The notes: generated by a model not told the origin, from the letters alone. A stretch of DNA of 64,000 bases from PALSA-693 sp963834725 (GCA_963834725.1 CAWICN010000001.1:1736001-1800000), one strand, 5' to 3'; numbered from the stretch's first letter, positions 26,837 to 35,796 are shown. Numbers and translations: made by a program.

Positions 26837-27097
26837 TCAGCTCACCGTACGGCTGAGCAAGTGACGGTTCTTCGCCACCGGGCCGGGGAGGATAGAGAAG
26901 TGGACCTGGCCGTCATCGTCAACTGCAACCACCCGGACGACGGCTTGAGCCTGCTGGTTGCCCGCCAGCAGCATTACGCCGGGGCGCACGCGACCGGGAT
27001 CCCGCGCTTCGGTCATCGTCGACCAACCAAGGCCGTCGTCGTCCTGGGCGTTGAGATCAGCTACTAGATCCATCAGGTCCTCCATCTCACTCCTCAT
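26837..27097 (-). CDS. Hypothetical small protein, second gene of a two-gene cassette
   Basis: An 86-residue protein from the ATG at 27097: MEDLMDLVADLNAQDDDGLG, then MLLAGNQQAQAVVRVVAVDD and DGQVHFSILPGPVAKNRHLL. No family is recognised with certainty. Its start lies inside the end of the upstream 125-residue gene (about 11 bases overlap), indicating translational coupling. The pairing of two small coupled proteins in a mobile zone recalls toxin-antitoxin units, but no known toxin fold is visible. Confidence 0.5.
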   Translation of the reverse strand: MRSEMEDLMDLVADLNAQDDDGLGWSTMTEARDPGRVRPGVMLLAGNQQAQAVVRVVAVDDDGQVHFSILPGPVAKNRHLLSRTVS

Positions 27098-27464
27098 GAT
27101 AGGGGTTCCTCCAGACCTCGTACTCGCACCCGAGCAAGCGCTCGATCCCGGCGTCGAGGTCATCCCATGCCACGGTGAAGTGGTGGGGGTTCCGACCGGT
27201 TGGCTCCAGCCGTAGCCCAGCAGACTTCAACGCCCCAACCGTCAGGAGAGTCACCACCTCGAATCGAACGAGCGGCGGCTGCTGGGCCAACTCGTCGATA
27301 GAGGTGCCTCGCTCGGCGAACACCGAGATTCCGTAGGTGCCGTAGATAGAGGCGTACTGCCGCGCATCCTCCTTGAGGACATCACCCTCGAGCCGGCCGC
27401 CCCGTGCGACCAACGTGTCATCGGAGCGAAGTTCGTCGCCGGGTCGAAGGAGCCGCAACTTCAC
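27087..27464 (-). CDS. Hypothetical protein, first gene of a two-gene cassette
   Basis: A 125-residue protein starting at GTG 27464 behind GAGGAAGA: MKLRLLRPGDELRSDDTLVA, SVFAERGTSIDELAQQ, LVRFEVVTLLTVGALKSAGL, then WDDLDAGIERLLGCEYEVWR ending NPYHEE. It reads as a compact soluble alpha/beta protein of unknown function. It overlaps the 86-residue gene downstream. A LexA-like box lies about 380 bases upstream of its start. Confidence 0.55.
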   Translation of the reverse strand: MKLRLLRPGDELRSDDTLVARGGRLEGDVLKEDARQYASIYGTYGISVFAERGTSIDELAQQPPLVRFEVVTLLTVGALKSAGLRLEPTGRNPHHFTVAWDDLDAGIERLLGCEYEVWRNPYHEE

Positions 27465-27846
27465 TTGAACATCTTCCTCGACGGCTGCGACTGCTTGGCA
27501 ATTTTACCGCGCCTAATCGTCTACGGAGAACAATGGTGGCCGAGATGCTGCACACTCCGACCTTCTCGTGGAGGTACTCCTTCGAGGAGCCGGATTGCTG
27601 TTCAGCCAGTTCGAGAGAGGAGTGCGGCGGCCGAACTTGCCTCAGATCCCGTCTCCATGCAGACCATCGCTTGCGCGCCGGGGCGCCGGTTCCGAATAGC
27701 GAGCTCCACTGAGGCACCATGCAACTGACGGAAGGCGACAACTTTCGCTCGCCGATGCCGACGCTACCTCTCCGGACGTGTCGACACGTGCGATGCCCAC
27801 CCACCACGCAGTTGGGTTTGCCGATCGCATGTTCGTGAGTTTTACA
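27465..27846. other. Region between cassette and LexA-like box, no clear gene
   Basis: About 380 bases. Short minus-strand frames exist (for example VELAIRNRRPGAQAMV), but none has a start with a ribosome site or known motif. Confidence 0.35.
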
Positions 27847-27860
27847 CGAACACATGTTCG
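27847..27860. promoter_or_regulatory. Candidate LexA (SOS) box
   Basis: CGAAC-ACAT-GTTCG, a perfect palindrome that fits the actinobacterial SOS box CGAAC-N4-GTTCG; 15 of 16 bases match the longer TCGAAC-N4-GTTCGA. It lies between the hypothetical two-gene cassette and the IS630 element. No DNA-repair gene is adjacent. Confidence 0.45.
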
Positions 27861-28059
27861 ACCAGACAACTAGCCGGCTCCCGAAGGTGGGCAAGCAGGC
27901 AGTCGCGTGCACTTCGGGATAATCACCCCTCCAAGATCGTGCCAGTACCCAGTCGTGATGCCCGGCATGCAGGCAGAGGCCGCTGAACTCGTCGCCTCGC
28001 TCGTACAAGCCTCCCGACCCGCGCGTGGCTAGTGCGGCGTCCACCGAATGGCGCGCGGT

Positions 28060-29030
28060 TCACGCAGCAGCGTGGTGAAGGGCGAGTCGTCCGCGCCGGA
28101 CCTTTTCGATGATCTCGTCGGCGGTCTTGGTCCACTTGTAAGGCTTGGGGTCGGCGTTGTGATGGGCGATGTAGTCCTCGATGGCGGCGATCAGATCAGC
28201 CACGCTGGCGAAGCTGCCTCTCCGGATCTTCTTGCCAGTGAGATCACGGAACCACCGTTCCACCAGGTTGAGCCACGACGAGCTGGTCGGGATGAAGTGC
28301 AGGGTGAAACGAGGGTGCTTCGCCAACCACGCCCTGACGTTCTCATGGTTATGGGTCCCGTAGTTGTCGACCATCAGGTGGATCTTCTTGCCCTTCTCGA
28401 TGCTGCGGTCGATCAGGCGCAGGAATTTCATGAACTCGCCGTTGCGATGCCGTGGCATGCACTTGAACAGCAGCAACCCGGTCACGACGTTCAACGCCGC
28501 GAACAACGTGGTGGTGCCGTTGCGCTTGTAATCGTGGGTCATCGTGCCCGCCCGTCCCGGCTTCATCGGCAGGCTGGGCTGGGTGCGATTCAAAGCCTGG
28601 ATCTGGCTTTTCTCGTCCACCGACAGCACCACGGAGTCATCTGGGGTGTTCATGTACAGCTCCACCACGTCGCGCAGCTTCTCCTCGCAGCGTTTGTCGT
28701 TGGACAGTTTGAAGGTCTCGGCCAGGTGCGGGCGGATCCCCCGAGCACTCCAAACCTTCTGGACCGTCGATTTCGACAGGCCCGAATGCTTCGCCATCGA
28801 CCGGACCGACCAATGCGTGGAACCGTCATCTGGCTTGGAGTGCAAGGTGTCGTGCACCATCGCCTCGATCCGCTCCTGGGGGATCGTCGGCTTGGGACCA
28901 CGGCCCGGGCGCACCTTGCCTACCCAGTCGATCCCGTGCTCGACCAAATCACGCCGCCAGACCAGCACCGTCGAGCGCGACACCCCCAGGCGCTCACCGA
29001 TAACGCTGTTGGCCACACCATCAGCGGCCA
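28060..29030 (-). mobile_element. IS630-family insertion sequence
   Basis: The transposase shows winged-helix parts (NSVIGERLGVSRSTVLVWRR), a linker with HWSVRSMAKHSGLSKSTVQ, and the DDE core: VVLSVDEKSQIQALNRTQPS, KIHLMVDNYGTHNHENVRAW and PTSSSWLNLVERWFRDLTGK. All three acidic residues are present. The 5' end of the element appears lost inside the monooxygenase gene; terminal repeats and the TA target duplication could not be defined by eye. Confidence 0.8.
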
Positions 29031-29562
29031 TCATGAAGCTCGTAGAGGGGTCCGACCCGGGAAAGTCGATTCCGGCTGCGGTGCGGACCGTGCTGCGCCC
29101 TCCGTCGCAGCCGACGAGGTACTCGGCGCGCAGCACGCCGCCGTCGGACAGCTTGACGTCGACGCCCGTGGCGTCCTGCGTGAAGCCGACCACGTCGCGG
29201 CCACGGTGGACGGGGACGCCAAGCTCGTCCACCCGGCCAGCCAGGATGGGCTCGAACTGGTTTTGCCACAACGCCAGCAGGTAGTTGTGCCGGGTCGGGA
29301 AGTCGCTGATGTCCAGCTGTATGTAGGCGTAGCCCACCGCCGGATGTGTTCGACCGGCCGACAGGAATCGGTCCGCGATGCCTCGCTGATCGAGGATCTC
29401 GATGGTGCGCGAATGCAGCCCTCCGGCTCGCGATCCGGCGAGATCGGTGCTGATGCGGCGCTCGACGATGGCGACGTCGATCCCTGCCAATCTCAGCTCG
29501 CGCGCCAACATCATCCCGGTTGGCCCGCCGCCTGCGATCACCACCGCATGGTCAGCCATCAC
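28060..29562 (-). CDS. Chimeric ORF: FAD monooxygenase N-terminus fused in frame to IS630 transposase
   Basis: Residues 1-178 are the FAD-binding part of an aromatic hydroxylase/rifampicin-monooxygenase-type flavoprotein: GGGPTGMMLARELRLAGIDV, then SRAGGLHSRTIEILDQRG and LVGCDGGRSTVRTAAGIDFP. At about residue 179 (DPSTSFMMAADGVANSVIGE) it turns without a stop into an IS630 DDE transposase that runs to residue 500. The substrate-binding half of the monooxygenase is gone, so that activity is lost. Translation from 29562 (MMADHAVVIAGGG) would give a two-part protein; the transposase part may instead use an internal start. Confidence 0.8.
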   Translation of the reverse strand: MMADHAVVIAGGGPTGMMLARELRLAGIDVAIVERRISTDLAGSRAGGLHSRTIEILDQRGIADRFLSAGRTHPAVGYAYIQLDISDFPTRHNYLLALWQNQFEPILAGRVDELGVPVHRGRDVVGFTQDATGVDVKLSDGGVLRAEYLVGCDGGRSTVRTAAGIDFPGSDPSTSFMMAADGVANSVIGERLGVSRSTVLVWRRDLVEHGIDWVGKVRPGRGPKPTIPQERIEAMVHDTLHSKPDDGSTHWSVRSMAKHSGLSKSTVQKVWSARGIRPHLAETFKLSNDKRCEEKLRDVVELYMNTPDDSVVLSVDEKSQIQALNRTQPSLPMKPGRAGTMTHDYKRNGTTTLFAALNVVTGLLLFKCMPRHRNGEFMKFLRLIDRSIEKGKKIHLMVDNYGTHNHENVRAWLAKHPRFTLHFIPTSSSWLNLVERWFRDLTGKKIRRGSFASVADLIAAIEDYIAHHNADPKPYKWTKTADEIIEKVRRGRLALHHAAA

Positions 29563-30054
29563 TGGTCGTCACCGAACACGGCACCCGCAAGGGGCAGGCC
29601 AGGTAGCCGCCGACGACCACACACGACGCCAGCGCGGCGGCTAGCGTCCCGGTGGTCGCTGAGCTGTTTTGATGTTCCCGATCGATCCGTCGTTCAACGG
29701 CAAAGCACGCACGCAGGACTCCTCACGTCAGCGGTTCCCGGTCCTTGCTGGGTCCCGCGGGTATGCATGGTGAGACGGTGAGGTCGCTTGCGGCAAGCCC
29801 CCTCCCCGGAGATATGTTGTTGGTCGCGGCCAAGCGTTCACGCCTTCGGCCCATTCGGGACGCAGGTGATCGTGCCGGCGGCAACCGCCGAGAGTTGCCC
29901 AGTCGCACTCGCCCCAAGACCCTGAGAGCGTGGCCGGCTGGACGCCTACGTGGCAGTGGACGGGGTGCGGCCTCGCCTCCTCGGAAACTGTCCGGACAGA
30001 GGTAGCGACCCTCCCCGAGTCCGCCTGTCCGGTTCGGCGGTCCATACTCGCGGC
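29563..30054. other. 490-base intergenic region, no clear gene
   Basis: Upstream of the monooxygenase start and of the DinB gene. No convincing coding frame or RNA gene was seen. Promoters for both flanking genes may lie here. Confidence 0.4.
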
Positions 30055-30627
30055 ATGCCCATCAACGCACCTTTAGTTGACAGCGAGCTGGACGGTTTGC
30101 TCGGCTTCCTCGGCCACCAACGCCAGGCCGTCCGCAACGCCGTGTACGGACTGAGCGACGAGCAAGCCCGCGCGCTCCCTACGCCGAGCGCTCTCAGCTT
30201 GGGCGGCTTGGTGAAGCACCTGGCCTACGGGGAGGGTGGCTGGGCCGACCGGATCGAGGGTGTCCCCGCCGGTCAGAGCAGAGCCGCGTTCGAGCAGTAC
30301 ATGGCGAGCTTTTCACTCGGCGAGCGTGAGACACTCTCGGGCGTGTTGGGGGAATACGAGCAGGCTGCGGCCCGCACGGACGCGGTCGCCACCGGCGTTG
30401 ACCTTAGGCGGCGGGTGCCCCTTCCGCCCGAGCCGTGGTACCCCGACCCCGAGCGGTGCTCCGTGCGATGGGTGTTGCTTCACCTGATCGAGGAGACTGC
30501 TCGCCACGCCGGCCATGCCGACGTCATCCGAGAAGCCCTCGACGGCGCCCAGAGCGGTCCGCTGATGGCCGCAGCTGAAGGTTGGCCGAAGAACGGATGG
30601 GTCAAGCCGTGGAGTCCGGCCAGCTGA
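30055..30627 (+). CDS. DinB-family (DUF664) protein
   Basis: A 190-residue four-helix protein: LLGFLGHQRQAVRNAVYGLS, LSLGGLVKHLAYGEGGWADR (first metal histidine) and VRWVLLHLIEETARHAGHAD (the second pair of histidines, H-x3-H). The DUF664 branch includes mycothiol-dependent transferases and detoxification enzymes in actinobacteria. The ATG at 30055 places the first helix correctly. It ends well before the convergent DHFR-like gene. Confidence 0.85.
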   Translation: MPINAPLVDSELDGLLGFLGHQRQAVRNAVYGLSDEQARALPTPSALSLGGLVKHLAYGEGGWADRIEGVPAGQSRAAFEQYMASFSLGERETLSGVLGEYEQAAARTDAVATGVDLRRRVPLPPEPWYPDPERCSVRWVLLHLIEETARHAGHADVIREALDGAQSGPLMAAAEGWPKNGWVKPWSPAS

Positions 30628-30909
30628 CCGTGGACCCAGCGATGGCGGTGATCGTCCGGGGTGGGCAGGCTCACCGGCGCACCATCGGCGGCGGAGGGCC
30701 CGCGTGCGCCGACGGGGTCTAGATCGTGGTTCTCCGAGCTGTACAGCCAAAGGCCCTTTGGGTTCCCTATCGGCCTACTGGGGATCCCCAACCCGGACTT
30801 CATCTCTGTCGTTGTTACGAGTGCGCTGTTCGTCGCTTGACGCGGTTGGTCGGAGGTTCAAAGGCTCAACCGAACCTGCGACTGGTTCACCTTCCGCCCG
30901 TCTTAGTGT

Positions 30910-31470
30910 TCAGGTCTGGATGCCATGGCGGACGTACACAACACCGCTGTCGAACCGGCGCTCGTCGAGCAGCTCGAGCTGCACGCGTAAGTCGCTGGGT
31001 AGCGATGGCTTGCCTCGACCGACGACCACCGGGTAAATGAAGAGGTGGCACTCGTCGGCCAGGCCCGCCCGGAACGCGTGCGCCGCGAGGTTTGCGCCAC
31101 CCACCATCAGGTCACGACTGGCATCGGCCTTCATCACACGGATCGAGTCCGGATCGAAGCGGCGCTTGAGTCGACTCTTGACGGTCGAGACTGCATCCAA
31201 CGTTGTGGAGTAGACGATCTTGTCCGCCGCCTGCCAGACGTGTGCGAAGTCAGCCATGAGCTCCGATTGGGCAGCCAGGGCCGGGTCGCTCTCCCAGACA
31301 GCCATCGTCTCGTACAGGCGCCGCCCGTAGAGGTGGGTGCCGACTGGGCGCACAAGGTCGGTGATGAACGCGAAGACCTCGTCGCTGGGCGGGGTCCACG
31401 CGAAGCTACCGTGCTCGTCCTCGATAAACCCGTCGAGCGACACGTTCGACACGTAGATCAGCTTGGCCAC
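30910..31470 (-). CDS. Dihydrofolate reductase-like (RibD C-terminal family) protein
   Basis: A protein of about 186 residues: KLIYVSNVSLDGFIEDEHGS, GTHLYGRRLYETMAVWESD, IVYSTTLDAVSTVKSRL, then LMVGGANLAAHAFRAGLADE and FIYPVVVGRGKPSLPSDL. These are the NADPH-binding and strand motifs of the RibD_C/YyaP group. The GTG at 31470 follows GGGAG by seven bases; an ATG 18 bases upstream is an alternative. Members are of uncertain function and not true folate reductases. Two more family members lie within 3 kb. Confidence 0.85.
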   Translation of the reverse strand: MAKLIYVSNVSLDGFIEDEHGSFAWTPPSDEVFAFITDLVRPVGTHLYGRRLYETMAVWESDPALAAQSELMADFAHVWQAADKIVYSTTLDAVSTVKSRLKRRFDPDSIRVMKADASRDLMVGGANLAAHAFRAGLADECHLFIYPVVVGRGKPSLPSDLRVQLELLDERRFDSGVVYVRHGIQT

Positions 31471-31553
31471 ACGGTACTCCCGACGCATTTGGGAAGACCC
31501 CAGGTCCGCGGACGGCCGCCGAGGTCCACTGCTTCCACGACGGGTCCGTCCAA

Positions 31554-32198
31554 CTACTTGCGGCTAAACGTGAGGTGGGTGACGCCGCTAGGCGAGTCGA
31601 CCGCCTCGATATTGAAACGCTGCTCGAGGCTCTCAAGGCCGTCCCAGAGGCGTACTCCGCGCCCGAGCACGATCGGCACGACCGCAACGTGCATGTGGTC
31701 GATCAGGTCGGCGGCGAGGAACGCGCGGACCGTCGACGGTCCCCCGCCGATACGGACATCCAGGCCGCCAGCTGCCTCCCGGGCGGCTTCCAGGGCCTCG
31801 GCGGGGCTGGCATCGATGAAGTGGAACGTAGTGTCGCCTTTCATCTCGATCGTCGACCGCGGATGGTGGGTGAGGACGAACACCGGGGTGTGGAAGGGCG
31901 GGTTGTCGCCCCACCACCCTCTCCACTCCTCGTCCACCCACGGACCCCGCTGGGGCCCGAACTTGTTGCGCCCCATGATCTCCGCGCCCACGCCGGGGGC
32001 CCAGTTGCTGGCGAAGGCGTCATCGATTCCGGTGCTCCCTCCAGGCTCGCCTTGCATCTCCCGGAAGGTGCGGGTGGGAAAGAACCACTCGTGAAGACTG
32101 CTCCCGGCGTGCCCGAAGGGTGCATCAAGACTCTGGTCCTCGCCGGTACCGAATCCGTCCAGCGAGACCGAGAAGTTGTGAACACGAACGCGTGACAT
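31554..32198 (-). CDS. Dihydrofolate reductase-like (RibD C-terminal family) protein
   Basis: A 214-residue protein: VRVHNFSVSLDGFGTGEDQS, FGHAGSSLHEWFFPTRTFRE, GAEIMGRNKFGPQRGPWVD, HTPVFVLTHHPR, then LDVRIGGGPSTVRAFLAADL and DHMHVAVVPIVLGRGVRLWD. This is the longer subtype with an insertion after the first strand. The start at 32198 is preceded by AGGAGG. It shares strand and spacing with the DHFR-like gene downstream and the VOC gene upstream, suggesting an operon of small detoxification-type proteins. Confidence 0.87.
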   Translation of the reverse strand: MSRVRVHNFSVSLDGFGTGEDQSLDAPFGHAGSSLHEWFFPTRTFREMQGEPGGSTGIDDAFASNWAPGVGAEIMGRNKFGPQRGPWVDEEWRGWWGDNPPFHTPVFVLTHHPRSTIEMKGDTTFHFIDASPAEALEAAREAAGGLDVRIGGGPSTVRAFLAADLIDHMHVAVVPIVLGRGVRLWDGLESLEQRFNIEAVDSPSGVTHLTFSRK

Positions 32199-32238
32199 GG
32201 GACCTCCTCCGACCCGGCGGTGCTGGTGAGTGATTGCT

Positions 32239-33033
32239 CTACTCAGCTTGGACGAGCCCGATCAGGTGTCCCTCGGGGTCGTTGAACTGCCCCAGCGTGG
32301 GCCCGTCGGGAACCGGTGCGGGGCCCATGACCCGGGAGCCGCCCAAGCTCTCGGCACGGGCCAAAGCTGCCTCCACGTCGGGCACCTCCACGTACCAGGT
32401 GCTGTGGCCTCCGTAGCCGGCCAGCCCGGTGTCCTCAGTGGCCGCCATGATGCCGCCGCCGATCCCGATGCCAGCCGCGTTCAGGTTGTCCTCGCGGGCG
32501 ATCATCCCGTATCCCACCGGGTTGTTGCGGTCCGGCTTCCATCCGAAGAGCGTCGAATAGAACCGCTCCAAGGTGTCGTAGTCCTGACCGACGATCTCGA
32601 AGTGCACCACTGGGGAGCCCTTCCGACCGACGCCGGGGTCGATCTTCGCCGGCGCGTCGGAGGTTCCAGCCTGCATGATCCCGACGTGGTGGCCCTCAGG
32701 GTCGAGCAGGTGGCCGAACACCAGCCGGCCGCCGTCGACCTGCTGGGGACCCACGATCCGGGTACCCCCAAGACGCTCGGCCTCGGCAAGAGTTGACTCG
32801 ACGTCGGCCACCTCGACGTAGAAGCAGGCCCCGTCCTGGCCCGGCTGCATGCCACCGAGGATCCCGCCGCCGATCCCGATGCCGCCGGTGCTGTGGTTCT
32901 CCGAGTGCTCGATCACGCCGTAGCCCATGGGGTTCTCCGCGTTGATCGTCCACCCGAAGAGATCCGAGTAGAACCGCTGCAGCACCGGGCCGTCCTGGCC
33001 CATGACCTCAAAGTGCACAACAGGCTGTCCCAT
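32239..33033 (-). CDS. Two-domain VOC (glyoxalase-like) protein
   Basis: A 264-residue protein made of two tandem homologous halves. First half: PVVHFEVMGQDGPVLQRFYS, FGWTINAENPMGYGVIEHSE, LLDPEGHHVGIMQAG. Second half: PVVHFEIVGQDYDTLERFYS, FGWKPDRNNPVGYGMIARED, FNDPEGHLIGLVQAE. The ATG at 33033 follows GGAGAG and begins the first half exactly. Such proteins include hydroxylase- or bleomycin-resistance-like and CFP30-type members; the substrate is unknown. Confidence 0.88.
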   Translation of the reverse strand: MGQPVVHFEVMGQDGPVLQRFYSDLFGWTINAENPMGYGVIEHSENHSTGGIGIGGGILGGMQPGQDGACFYVEVADVESTLAEAERLGGTRIVGPQQVDGGRLVFGHLLDPEGHHVGIMQAGTSDAPAKIDPGVGRKGSPVVHFEIVGQDYDTLERFYSTLFGWKPDRNNPVGYGMIAREDNLNAAGIGIGGGIMAATEDTGLAGYGGHSTWYVEVPDVEAALARAESLGGSRVMGPAPVPDGPTLGQFNDPEGHLIGLVQAE

Positions 33034-33274
33034 GTGGCTCTCCTTCCGGGCGTGCCTCGAAGGATAGACGGGAGAGCCCACTGAGATTCATCGGCGGTCT
33101 TGGGCCCTGGTCAGCCAGGGACTCGTCCATCTAGTGCAGGCGAGGGCAGCCGCATCGTGGACGGGCGGACAAGTTCTTCCTTCCGCCCTGAGCCTTCGGT
33201 AGGGAAGCCGCATTTCAGCTTGCGATTCGGCGGGAGACCGCTGAGAATCGGTGCGTCGCTCGGTCTGTATTGAC

Positions 33275-33901
33275 ATGAAGCTCACCGTTCAGACCTTTCT
33301 CACTCTCGACGGCGTGACGCAGGCTCCCGGGGGACCGGAGGAGGATCCCAGCGACGCCTTCCCCCACGGCGGTTGGCAGGCCCCGTTCCCGGACCCGGCG
33401 GTCGGCGAGTTCGTCACCGAGCTCAACAGCCACGCCAGCGCGTTCCTGTTCGGTCGTAGAACGTTTGGCATCTTCCGCGGCTACTGGCCTGATCAGACCG
33501 ACCCCGCCAACGCCATTGCCGTGGCGATCAACTCGCTGCCGAAGTACGTCGTGTCCAGCTCGCTCAGGGAGGCCGATGCCACGTGGCGCGGCGAGCACCC
33601 TGACACCGCGCGCCTCGTGACCGGCGACGTCGTCGCGGCGGTGCAGGCACTGAAGGACGAACCCGGCGACGAGCTACAGATCTGGGGGAGCAGCCAACTG
33701 CTCCAGACGCTGTTGGGCCACGAGCTGGTCGACCGCTTCCGCCTGATGACGTTTCCGCTGGTGCTCGGCTGCGGTCGCCGCTTGTTCAACGGTGGCATCC
33801 TTCCGGCGACGATGCGACCTGTCGAGCTCACCGTGACCGATCTCGGCATCGTCATCGGCACCTACGAACCAGCCGGTCCTGTTCGCCACGGACAGATGTA
33901 G
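33275..33901 (+). CDS. Dihydrofolate reductase-like (RibD C-terminal family) protein
   Basis: A 208-residue protein: KLTVQTFLTLDGVTQAPGGP, ASAFLFGRRTFGIFRGYWPD, PKYVVSSSLREADATWRGE, then LQIWGSSQLLQTLLGHELVD and FRLMTFPLVLGCGRRLFNGG. It has the typical length and motif order. The ATG at 33275 starts the first strand. Nine bases after its stop the PPOX gene begins, so the pair is likely co-transcribed. Confidence 0.88.
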   Translation: MKLTVQTFLTLDGVTQAPGGPEEDPSDAFPHGGWQAPFPDPAVGEFVTELNSHASAFLFGRRTFGIFRGYWPDQTDPANAIAVAINSLPKYVVSSSLREADATWRGEHPDTARLVTGDVVAAVQALKDEPGDELQIWGSSQLLQTLLGHELVDRFRLMTFPLVLGCGRRLFNGGILPATMRPVELTVTDLGIVIGTYEPAGPVRHGQM

Positions 33902-33910
33902 GAGTTCGTC

Positions 33911-34438
33911 ATGTCCTCGCCTGTTCCGACATCCGATCTGCACACCGGCTTCAGCGCGCCCGGCGCCAGGCCGACGCCGTGGGAGGACGTCGTCGGCGTG
34001 CTCGTATCGGCCGAGCTGTTCTGGATCTCGACGGTGCGTACAAACGGGCGTCCGCACGTCACGCCGCTACCGGCGGTGTGGCACGACGGCGCGCTCTACT
34101 TCTGCACCGGTCCCGGCGAGCAGAAGGCCCTCAACCTGCGCGCCAACGACCAGTGCGCGCTCACGACGGGCGTCAACCGCTGGAAGGCTGGCCTCGACGT
34201 CGTCGTCGAGGGACGGGCCGAGCGGGTAACCGATGACGCGTTACTGCGAGCCCTTGCCGCGATGTGGGAGACGAAGTACGACGGTGACTGGCAATACGAT
34301 GTGCGCGACGGCGCCTTCCACCACGAACCGGGGGTCGCCCATGTTTTCGAGGTCCGCCCCAGCAAGGTGCTGTCCTTCGCCAAGGGTGAATTTGCCCAGA
34401 CTCGGTTTCGCTTCGGCGGCGGACCCGCGGACTATTGA
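33911..34438 (+). CDS. Pyridoxamine 5'-phosphate oxidase-fold (flavin/F420) protein
   Basis: A 175-residue split-barrel protein: FWISTVRTNGRPHVTPLPAV, LYFCTGPGEQKALNLRANDQ, CALTTGVNRWKAGLDVVVEG, EPGVAHVFEVRPSKVLSFAK. This is the PPOX-type fold that binds FMN or F420. In actinobacteria many members are F420H2-dependent reductases or biliverdin-type enzymes. It lies directly behind the DHFR-like gene and is probably expressed with it. Confidence 0.85.
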   Translation: MSSPVPTSDLHTGFSAPGARPTPWEDVVGVLVSAELFWISTVRTNGRPHVTPLPAVWHDGALYFCTGPGEQKALNLRANDQCALTTGVNRWKAGLDVVVEGRAERVTDDALLRALAAMWETKYDGDWQYDVRDGAFHHEPGVAHVFEVRPSKVLSFAKGEFAQTRFRFGGGPADY

Positions 34439-34800
34439 GGTCTGCACTCGGTCGGCCAGGTGCGCGTCCCCAGAGCGGTCGGCGGAGTCGACTTCCTGCC
34501 TGTTTGGACGGAATGGCGGCAAGGAGAAAAAGGGCGCAAGGAACGGGCCTAGCCGGGGCGAGCGGAGTCACTGACCCGAGGATCGCCTCGACACACTCGG
34601 TTTCGACGCAGGAGCCGTCGACGCAAGAGCCGGGATGGACCCTCTAGCGCTAAGCTAGACGCTGTGTGATCCCACAGAACCGATTCCAAGCTGCGGCACC
34701 CAGGTGTTGGACGATCGTGTCCCTGATGCTCGGCTTCTGGCTGGTCGGTCGAAACCCGCTATTTGATCGTCACCTAACTGGACTGCATCCCTGAATCATG
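34439..34800. other. 360-base intergenic region, no clear gene
   Basis: Between two convergent genes. No coding frame, RNA gene or repeat was recognised. It may contain the transcription terminators of both sides, but no clear stem-loop was picked out. Confidence 0.4.
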
Positions 34801-35796
34801 TCAGACGGGACCGGGCGGCTCTGGGGCCGGCCGGTCCTCGGGCGGATGACCGCCAAGCTCTGAGACGGAAAGCCCCCGGGGCTGCTCCACGGTCACTTTG
34901 GCCCACCAGGTTGGGTCGGGCCGGAACGGCTCAGCCGGCCGCCCGGTGGCGTCGGTGTCGAATCGGTACACGAGTCCGGCCTCGGGCTGGGCGCGGCGCT
35001 CGTCGTCGCTCCAACCTTCGGTGGCGGTGGTGACGTAAAGGCGGTTCAGCCCCGGGCCGGCGAAGGCGCACGAGGTGCTCTGCGTGGCCGGCACGACCAG
35101 GGTCTCACGTAGTACACCGTCGGGGGCATAGCGCTGGACCCGTCCGCCCCCGTAGATGGCGACCCACAAGTCACCGTCGGCGTCGACGGTCAGGCCATCC
35201 GGGGCCCCAACCTCTGCACTGACCGTGACCAGCACCCGGCCGTCGGAGATGGTGCCCCCGTCGGCGTCGAAGCTGAAGGCGTGGACGACACGTGGGCCGC
35301 TGTCGGCGAGATACATGGTGGTCCCGTCGGGGCTCCAGCCCAACCCGTTGGAGATGGTCAGATCGTCGAGTAGCACCTCTATGCGACCATCGCCTTCGAG
35401 CCGGTAGAGCGATCCGCCCCCGCTCCGGAAGTCGTCGGCCAGCGTGCCGGCCCAGAACCGGCCCTGCGGATCGCAGGCGCCATCGTTCATCCGTGTCCCG
35501 GCCGGGGCGACCTGGGCAAGGAGGCTCAGCGAACCATCCGGCGAGAGGTGGAAGAAGTCGCGTCCGGCGGCCAGCAGCCACCCCTCGTCGCCGTCCACGG
35601 GCGCGATGGCGCCCACGGTGCCGGGCACCTGGTAGTCGCCAACCAGGCTGAGACCGCCGCTGACGTCGATGCGGCCGCGGTAAACCCGCCCGGCCAGGAT
35701 GTCCACCGCCAGCAGCTCAGCGCGCCGAGCGTCCCAGCGAAGACCCTCGCCGAGCTGAGCCTGACTGATCGTGCAGGCCACGGCGTCGCTCGTCAC
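34801..35796 (-). CDS. SMP-30/gluconolactonase-like beta-propeller hydrolase
   Basis: A 331-residue six-bladed propeller: AQLGEGLRWDARRAELLAVD (first metal glutamate), RMNDGACDPQGRFWAGTLAD, TISNGLGWSPDGTTMYLADS (metal asparagine) and EVGAPDGLTVDADGDLWVAI (metal aspartate). These are the calcium or zinc ligands of regucalcin/gluconolactonase enzymes, which open sugar lactones. The metal site looks complete. The last 20 residues are proline-rich and poorly conserved. It may act on sugar lactones in the cytoplasm, as no signal peptide is seen. Confidence 0.88.
   Translation of the reverse strand: MTSDAVACTISQAQLGEGLRWDARRAELLAVDILAGRVYRGRIDVSGGLSLVGDYQVPGTVGAIAPVDGDEGWLLAAGRDFFHLSPDGSLSLLAQVAPAGTRMNDGACDPQGRFWAGTLADDFRSGGGSLYRLEGDGRIEVLLDDLTISNGLGWSPDGTTMYLADSGPRVVHAFSFDADGGTISDGRVLVTVSAEVGAPDGLTVDADGDLWVAIYGGGRVQRYAPDGVLRETLVVPATQSTSCAFAGPGLNRLYVTTATEGWSDDERRAQPEAGLVYRFDTDATGRPAEPFRPDPTWWAKVTVEQPRGLSVSELGGHPPEDRPAPEPPGPV

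Noticed and set aside
27418..28044. Minus-strand frame of 208 codons upstream of the hypothetical cassette
   Set aside because: Cys/Arg/Ser-rich composition, no motif and no ribosome site; it looks like non-coding sequence.
28048..29781. Long plus-strand open frame of 577 codons
   Set aside because: It is the antisense of the monooxygenase-IS630 frame; its protein shows no motif, whereas the minus strand shows two clear families.
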